Below are positions 59,516 to 64,000 of a DNA stretch of 64,000 bases, one piece after another. The translations under genes and the position numbers were made by a program. A model generated the notes under the pieces. The model saw nothing but the letters and a program-made list of their open reading frames with translations, was not told the DNA's origin and did not search any database. Positions within the stretch are counted from its first letter, which is position 1. Every line of letters starts with the position of its first letter. Origin of the DNA: Nostoc sp. FACHB-110 (GTDB lineage Bacteria; Cyanobacteriota; Cyanobacteriia; Cyanobacteriales; Nostocaceae); contig NZ_JACJRU010000035.1 of NCBI RefSeq assembly GCF_014697425.1, forward strand, positions 1 through 64,000. The letters are read 5' to 3'.

Positions 59516-60557
59516 CCACACTCACGCCTTGAGCATGATCTAACAACGGAATCGCACCTGCAACCTGTAGAGCCAAGGAAGCATTTAAGGCTACAGCATC
59601 TTGTTGTGCTGTGGTTCCTTTGCCTTGCAGTACAGCTTTGAGAATTTCGGCATTTTCCTGGACATCGCCACCCTTGAGGGCATTTATAGACACAGGTGTT
59701 ACACCCACCTCTTGGGGATTGAGCGTGGTTAACTGCACTTTGCCATCAGACAACACCGCTAAATCAGTTAAATCCCCCAGGCTGGCTTCATCAATTCTTT
59801 CCCGCCCGTGTAAAACGATCGCTTTTTGTTTGCCCAGATTATGTAAGGCTTGAGCCACAGTTTCTAAAAGTTTGGGTGTAAATAACCCCACCACTTGCCC
59901 CGTCGGACGCAAGGGATTAACTAACGGCCCCAGTAAGTTGAAAACAGTGCGAATCCTCAAATTGCGCCGCAATTGAGCCACCGCTTTTAAGGCTGGATGC
60001 CAACCGGGGGCAAATAAAAAGGTGATCCCGACTTCTTGCAAGGCGGCTTGGACTTTTTCGCTAGGTGCGCTTAAGTTAACACCCAATGCTTCTAAAACAT
60101 CCGCGCTACCCGTCAGACTAGAGGCGGAACGATTGCCATGTTTGGCTACAGGGACACCATAAGCCGCCACCACAAAAGCCACCGCCGTGGAAATGTTGAA
60201 AGTCGATGAACCATCACCACCAGTTCCGCAAGTGTCAATGATAGTGCTGAGTGCTGAGTGCTGTACACTGAGCGAAGTCGAAGTGTGAGTGCTGAGTGCT
60301 TTGCCACTCCCAACTCCCGACTCCCGACTCCCCAAGCTTTGAGATTGTAAGACTTCAGCCATACCGGTTAATTCTTCGGCGGAAACGCCTTTAAAATTGA
60401 GGGCGGTTAAAATTGCTCCTGATAATTCTGGGGGAACAGCTTCACTCAGCCACCCTTGCATTAATTCCGCAGCTTGGGGGCGTGTCAAAGATTGACCGTC
60501 TATTAATTGCTGTAGCAGAATATACCAGCTTGTAGAAATTTCTGAGGAATTTGTCAT
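59445..60557 (-). CDS. trpD: anthranilate phosphoribosyltransferase with a repeat insertion
   Basis: About 370 residues; joins anthranilate to PRPP in tryptophan synthesis. Substrate motifs are intact: IIDTCGTGGDGSSTFNISTA, KHGNRSASSLTGSADVLEAL, AVAQLRRNLRIRTVFNLLGP and LHGRERIDEASLGDLTDLAV. The frame is open to 60593, but ATG 60557 (MTNSSEISTSWYILL) is the likelier start. Residues 75-104, QSLGSRESGVGSGKALSTHT followed by STSLSVQHSA, are extra compared with other TrpD and are encoded by dispersed repeat sequence. They lie between the end of the N-terminal helical domain and the catalytic glycine loop, so they may be tolerated as a surface loop. Confidence 0.93.
   Translation of the reverse strand: MTNSSEISTSWYILLQQLIDGQSLTRPQAAELMQGWLSEAVPPELSGAILTALNFKGVSAEELTGMAEVLQSQSLGSRESGVGSGKALSTHTSTSLSVQHSALSTIIDTCGTGGDGSSTFNISTAVAFVVAAYGVPVAKHGNRSASSLTGSADVLEALGVNLSAPSEKVQAALQEVGITFLFAPGWHPALKAVAQLRRNLRIRTVFNLLGPLVNPLRPTGQVVGLFTPKLLETVAQALHNLGKQKAIVLHGRERIDEASLGDLTDLAVLSDGKVQLTTLNPQEVGVTPVSINALKGGDVQENAEILKAVLQGKGTTAQQDAVALNASLALQVAGAIPLLDHAQGVSVAREILQSGSPWQKLEDLVQFLSN
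60246..60335. repeat. dispersed repeat inside trpD, in frame
   Basis: The plus strand reads gctgagtgctgagtgctgta, cactgagcgaagtcgaagtg and, after a short gap, ctcccaactcccgactcccg: the same repeat families that fill gaps elsewhere. Length is a multiple of three with no stop, so the trpD frame runs through. Confidence 0.85.
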
Positions 60558-60659
60558 AGCTAGGGTTTTAAGTGATGAAAATGCGATCGCCAAGGCTTGC
60601 TAAAAAGCGGACATGGCAGCTATCGTACCGGAAAATGAGCAGCTATCAAAGTTAGTTAT

Positions 60660-61481
60660 TCATAGAATTTTCTCTATTTGATAGTTAGTAATGAATAATT
60701 CTTTCCCTTTCGCAGCACTATTTTGTTTGTAATTATTCATCCCATACTGTAATTCCCACTCATAAATATTCGCCCATTGAAAATTATCTCGAATTTGCGG
60801 AGAATTATCGTAAGTAATCAGCCAAGGTTGATGGCATTGTTTTAAGCTTTCAGCAAATCTTTGATGCTCAAAAGAGGTGTGTAAGTTTCCATCCTTACCA
60901 TAGAGTCTAGATTTAGTAGCACTAAAATATGGCGGATCTAAAAATAAAAATACATTTTCACCTTTTTCATTTAACAAGTAACTATAATCTAAGTTAGTTA
61001 TTTTTATGTCTGCTGTTAAAATAGACTCTAGCTTTTCTAAACGTTCTATTGATGAATATGTAAATCTTTTTTCAAAAGCTTCTTGAGAAAAACCACCGGA
61101 TTCTATAGTACCAGAAAAAGTAATTCTATTAAGGATGAAAAACCGTATTGCTCTTTCTAAATAAGACAATTCTTTTACATCAATAGTAGTTAGTTCTGTG
61201 AATAATAACTTACCATCTGTATATTGATTTTTTATCCTGCGTATTTCTTGAACTAATAGAGATATATCAGATTGTGCAAGTTTCCAAAATAAGAATAGTT
61301 CTGGATTTAAATCATTAATCCAAATTTTTAAATCAGGATATATTTGCTTTAAATAAATGAATACAGAACCACCGCCAACAAAAGGTTCTCGAAATTCTGA
61401 AAAATTATCTGGTAAGTATTCAATAATCTGTTTTATCGCTTTAGATTTACCTCCAGGATAGCGGAGGGGACTTTTGAGCAT
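60660..61481 (-). CDS. D12-class (Dam-like) N6-adenine DNA methyltransferase
   Basis: 273 residues of the alpha-class adenine methylases. SAM motif I is FREPFVGGGSVFIYL (31-45), the N-terminal SPLRYPGGKSKAIKQI is the D12 start, the catalytic motif IV is FLDPPYFS with DPPY at 182-185, and the target-recognition region lies between. The family includes GATC-specific Dam enzymes, but target specificity cannot be read from the sequence. No cognate restriction gene is adjacent, so it is an orphan or solitary methylase. Its A+T-rich composition differs slightly from the neighbours. Convergence on trpD leaves 100 bp between them. Confidence 0.9.
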   Translation of the reverse strand: MLKSPLRYPGGKSKAIKQIIEYLPDNFSEFREPFVGGGSVFIYLKQIYPDLKIWINDLNPELFLFWKLAQSDISLLVQEIRRIKNQYTDGKLLFTELTTIDVKELSYLERAIRFFILNRITFSGTIESGGFSQEAFEKRFTYSSIERLEKLESILTADIKITNLDYSYLLNEKGENVFLFLDPPYFSATKSRLYGKDGNLHTSFEHQRFAESLKQCHQPWLITYDNSPQIRDNFQWANIYEWELQYGMNNYKQNSAAKGKELFITNYQIEKIL

Positions 61482-61544
61482 AAGTAAAAAATCGCGCTTT
61501 GGCTTACAATATCTTTATATTTGTTGTAGAGAATAAATGTTTTT

Positions 61545-62264
61545 ATGTCTCGTTCTGTTCCCTATCAACCGTTGTGGTTACGACTACTGCATGGCGTGAG
61601 TGGAATTTTTGCGATCGCCACTATCATCACTGGATTTCTAGTTTACAATACCTACGATGGCAGATTTGGGAAAATTCCATTTCCGCAAATTGGCGATATT
61701 CAAGGGATTCATGGCACTTTTGCCTTATTTTTCTTGATTATACTGCCAGCATTTGCACTTTACAGCTTTCATGCTGGCAATAGGCGACTTATCCAAGCTA
61801 ATTCATGGGAACAACTGCGCCAAGTTGGTAAACCAATTTGGTGGGTGAGTTTGCAAAGACTAGCTAACACTCTCATGCTAATTGCTTCAGTTTTTTCCGT
61901 CATTTCTGGCAGGATGATGAAAGAAGAATGGCTTCCTGCTGGAGAAATTAATCATATTTGGTATACGCTACATCTTATCGCTTGGTGTGTGATAATCGGC
62001 TGTTTAGCTATTCATCTTTTAATGTCTATTAAAGTGGGTGGTGTGCCATTATTATTGTCTATGTTTTCTTTGCAGGTTCGCCCAGAAGATAGTCCAAATC
62101 AATGGGTTACTCGTTACCGTACTTGGTGGAGTAGCTTGCAAAATAATTTTGGCGAAAGATTTAATCAATTGTTAGATAATAATTTAAGTTCGAGAATTAT
62201 TGAGGCGTTTGTATTGCTTGGAGTTGTTGTTGCATTTCTCCTACCTGTGTTTTTTTCGGAATAG
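61545..62264 (+). CDS. cytochrome b561-like membrane protein
   Basis: 239 residues with about five helices. HGVSGIFAIATIITGFLVYN and GIHGTFALFFLIILPAFALY hold His residues in the first two helices, LHLIAWCVIIGCLAIHLLMS holds two more in the fourth, so two haem b axial pairs are possible, as in Ni/Fe-hydrogenase b-type subunits and cytochrome b561-like DUF4405 proteins. A polar loop RPEDSPNQWVTRYRTWWSSL precedes the last helix IIEAFVLLGVVVAFLLPVFF. It would take part in membrane electron transfer. No partner gene lies near. The start is ATG 61545, without strong ribosome-binding sequence. Confidence 0.75.
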   Translation: MSRSVPYQPLWLRLLHGVSGIFAIATIITGFLVYNTYDGRFGKIPFPQIGDIQGIHGTFALFFLIILPAFALYSFHAGNRRLIQANSWEQLRQVGKPIWWVSLQRLANTLMLIASVFSVISGRMMKEEWLPAGEINHIWYTLHLIAWCVIIGCLAIHLLMSIKVGGVPLLLSMFSLQVRPEDSPNQWVTRYRTWWSSLQNNFGERFNQLLDNNLSSRIIEAFVLLGVVVAFLLPVFFSE

Positions 62265-62579
62265 TAATATTGTTTCTAACACCAAAAAAAAAATTAACCG
62301 CAGATGGACGCAGATAAACGCGGATGAATTTGTCTTCTAAGCAAGTAAAAATCGCTCTAATTTTGATTAAAAATCTTAGGCGTAGGTTGGGTGGAGGAAC
62401 GGAACCCAACATTCACGCATACTTTGTTGGGTTTCGCTATCGCTGCACCCAACCTACTATTATTAATAGGTTCTGGATAATAAAACTTTTAATTCTCACG
62501 CAAAGGCGCAAAGACGCAAAGAGTATTTCCTTATTCTCTGTGTTCTCTGCGCCTCTGTGGTTCGTTTAAAATAATTCTA
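62265..62579. other. repeat-filled gap
   Basis: Three dispersed repeats: accgcagatggacgcagata near 62298, the GTAGGTTGGGTG/CACCCAACCTAC hairpin at 62382-62457, and acgcaaaggcgcaaagacgc near 62498. Small frames over it are not genes. Confidence 0.7.
62382..62457. repeat. single copy of the gtaggttgggtg palindrome
   Basis: Outer arms GTAGGTTGGGTG (62382-62393) and CACCCAACCTAC (62446-62457) are perfect, with inner aacccaac/gttgggtt. It is the hairpin part of the 149-bp repeat at 16345-16726, without its tail. Confidence 0.9.
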
Positions 62580-63677
62580 TTAGCGTAATGAACGAAATAT
62601 TACACGTCCGGGAAATTCTTCTTGATTAATGCGTGCATAAACTCGCAAGCAAGTTAAAACTTCTCCAGGAATACCGCCACAATTTAGCTGTAAATCATCT
62701 TTGGAAAAAGCACATATATCAGCATAAAGTCCTGAGAGTTGGCGAATTCTGACATTGTGTCCTGATTTATTGGCTTTGTCTGCAATTTTTTTTAAGGTTC
62801 GGCGTGATTCTTGTTGTAATTTTCCCCACCATGAATAGCGTTCAACGGGGGGAATGAATACTAAAGAATGTATGGCTTCATCTATATCAATCCATGCACG
62901 TACAATAGCTAAAATATCATTATTTTCTTCGGCTTTTTGGGTGCGGAGAAAGCGGTCTGTTAAGGCTTCTATATATTGTTGTTGTTGTTCTGGTTTAGAA
63001 TTGAAAGGAATAATATCAAAGCTAAAAATACTTTTTAAGGCGTGATGTAAATCTGGTTCTATTTCTAGAAATTTGAGATATAAATTTAAAAAACCTGCGA
63101 GTAATTGTAAATCTTCCGATTCGGGAATGGGGAAAAATTTTGATTTTAAAAGTGCTTTTTGGGATAAACATAACCCCTGAATATTCACACTACCTTTGAG
63201 TCCAGGGTAAATGATTTCATCTCTGATAAAGGGAAGTTGGTAGAAATTAGAATCATCTTCTACTGCACCAATTTCTTGAGCTAAATCTAAGGTGCGTTGT
63301 TGCCAAAATGCAGCTAAATCATCAGGTATTCGTAGCAATTTACGGTGAATTTCATGCCATAAATCAGCATCAGTTTGGCTTTGTAAGGTTGCATCACCTA
63401 AATATAAACTGAGTTCTGAGTCAGCATTCCAAGCATCACGCAGATGATTTAGTTTTAACTCATTTGAAGATTGGATAATCGTCGTTTCTTCTTGATGTGG
63501 AGGCTGCAACAAATCTCGGATTTCTTGCAGCAATTCTGCACAAATTTCAGTACCAGGATCATCGGGTAATTCTGTATAGGCTTGGTTTAATGCAGCTTCT
63601 AGTCCATACAGGCTACACCGCAATAACCTGGCTAATTCTGAGTTTTCTGTTTCTAATAGTTGACGTAGATGCTGCAT
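62580..63677 (-). CDS. unknown cyanobacterial protein
   Basis: 365 residues, alpha-helical and soluble, with no domain I recognise. Features: an N-terminal helical part with LAELLQEIRDLLQ-type heptads (TEICAELLQEIRDLLQPPHQ), a middle part FYQLPFIRDEIIYPGLKGSV, and a C-terminal LQLNCGGIPGEVLTCLRVYA followed by RINQEEFPGRVIFRSLR. Acidic overall, with no signal peptide and no membrane helix. The last 150 residues (DILAVRAWID-like region, SLVFIPPVERYSWWGKLQQE, RTLKKIADKANKSGHNVRIR) look like a toxin-type RelE fold by their basic helix and strand order, which is only a weak impression. A solitary gene, 91 bp before a partial gene on the same strand. Confidence 0.7.
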   Translation of the reverse strand: MQHLRQLLETENSELARLLRCSLYGLEAALNQAYTELPDDPGTEICAELLQEIRDLLQPPHQEETTIIQSSNELKLNHLRDAWNADSELSLYLGDATLQSQTDADLWHEIHRKLLRIPDDLAAFWQQRTLDLAQEIGAVEDDSNFYQLPFIRDEIIYPGLKGSVNIQGLCLSQKALLKSKFFPIPESEDLQLLAGFLNLYLKFLEIEPDLHHALKSIFSFDIIPFNSKPEQQQQYIEALTDRFLRTQKAEENNDILAIVRAWIDIDEAIHSLVFIPPVERYSWWGKLQQESRRTLKKIADKANKSGHNVRIRQLSGLYADICAFSKDDLQLNCGGIPGEVLTCLRVYARINQEEFPGRVIFRSLR

Positions 63678-63716
63678 GGTGAGTGTGGGTTGGCATTATT
63701 TTAAACTGCGCCTTTG

Positions 63717-63756
63717 CGCCTACCCTGCGGGAAGCCGCTACAGCGTCTATGCGCGA
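63717..63756. repeat. dispersed repeat (second copy)
   Basis: ccctgcgggaagccgctaca followed by gcgtctatgcgcgaa repeats the element at about 11440-11490 with a few changes. It lies between the unknown protein gene and the partial gene. Confidence 0.7.
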
Positions 63757-63768
63757 AACAATTAATTA

Positions 63769-64000
63769 TTAATGTATCCCACAGAAAGGATCGCGTTCTT
63801 TATCGACTTCGTTAGGTTGCAATTCTAATTCCGCACGATAAACACAACCTTCTTGTTTTAAACATTCTTGACTTGTGGATGTCCAGTAGGGAACTTCGCC
63901 GGGGTGCATTCGCAAAATACCTTTGTTGTCGAGGGTGACGCGATATTGACAAGGGTAGTCTGTGGTGACGGATGGTTTACTGAGTGAACCGATACGTATC
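63769..64000 (-). CDS. partial gene cut by the window edge, C-terminal part
   Basis: A minus-strand frame is open from the edge to the stop at 63769-63771, 77 codons: RIGSLSKPSVTTDYPCQYRV, LDNKGILRMHPGEVPYWTST, SQECLKQEGCVYRAELELQP, NEVDKERDPFCGIH. Several Cys residues are spaced about 20 apart and suggest a secreted or metal-binding protein, but I do not recognise the family. Its start is outside the window. It is codirectional with the unknown protein gene downstream of it. Confidence 0.75.
   Translation of the reverse strand, partial: IRIGSLSKPSVTTDYPCQYRVTLDNKGILRMHPGEVPYWTSTSQECLKQEGCVYRAELELQPNEVDKERDPFCGIH

Noticed and set aside
62324..62569. 81-codon frame after the cytochrome-like gene
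   Set aside because: It consists mainly of three dispersed repeats.

Overview
The window reads as a stretch of chromosome from a filamentous, probably heterocyst-forming cyanobacterium (Nostocales; Nostoc/Anabaena-like). The evidence is the very frequent HIP1 octamer GCGATCGC, many short tandemly repeated repeats (acttcatacttcacac and relatives, gaagtctgaagt, cactcagcactcag) in gaps and at gene ends, moderate A+T content, and a cyanobacterial gene set: SbtA/SbtB/beta-carbonic anhydrase, a LabA-type NYN protein, DUF1816, DUF3153 and DUF2993 proteins, many Uma2 nucleases, NACHT and NB-ARC ATPases, and an orthocaspase. I saw no rRNA, tRNA, CRISPR array, prophage or intact insertion sequence.

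Layout. 0.2-5.7 kb: Uma2 nuclease, a 5'-truncated sbtA with intact sbtB and a beta-carbonic anhydrase, an OmpR-type regulator, a NYN-domain protein and a 1.1-kb gap. 5.7-12.8 kb: SGNH hydrolase, a 46-residue membrane protein missed by size filters, a fusion of a PlsY-like acyltransferase domain to a rifampin-phosphotransferase/PEP-synthase-like enzyme with an overlapping cupin gene, a TPR protein, an acetyltransferase and a small helical protein. 12.8-17.6 kb is the accessory core: a 21-bp tandem repeat, a NACHT NTPase with 34 nearly identical pentapeptide repeats, three 149-bp palindromic repeats, and a three-gene RelB/RelE/YgiT toxin-antitoxin set. 17.6-24.3 kb: acs, a MITE-like element, a four-gene cluster with two nuclease-like proteins, terC and ndk. 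24.5-39.1 kb: mainly housekeeping (speA, a sugar-nucleotide transferase, scpA, AI-2E transporter, pdxH, argB, aroK, ubiX) with an NB-ARC STAND protein among them. 39.1-50.7 kb: an RNB-domain exonuclease homologue with a degenerate catalytic motif, a rod-shaped candidate RNA upstream of it, clpP, a DUF255 thioredoxin-like protein, a frameshifted RelE toxin, mobA and sat. 50.8-64 kb: a caspase-like protein with both catalytic residues replaced, rlmB, mrnC, a STAS protein, carA, a retropepsin-like lipoprotein overlapping trpD tail to tail, a D12-class adenine methylase and a cytochrome-b-like membrane protein. A gene cut by the window edge ends the sequence.

Themes. (1) Dispersed repeats reach into genes: trpD carries about 30 extra in-frame residues made of repeat sequence, the PlsY fusion and speA carry shorter ones, and the ends of several other genes lie in repeats. 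(2) Three proteins appear to keep a fold but to have lost their catalytic residues or a domain (caspase, RNB nuclease, SbtA). (3) The best candidates for an undescribed system are the NACHT-pentapeptide gene inside its repeat-rich, toxin-antitoxin-flanked locus and the 20.1-22.8 kb nuclease cluster. Both functional assignments are inference from domains and context.
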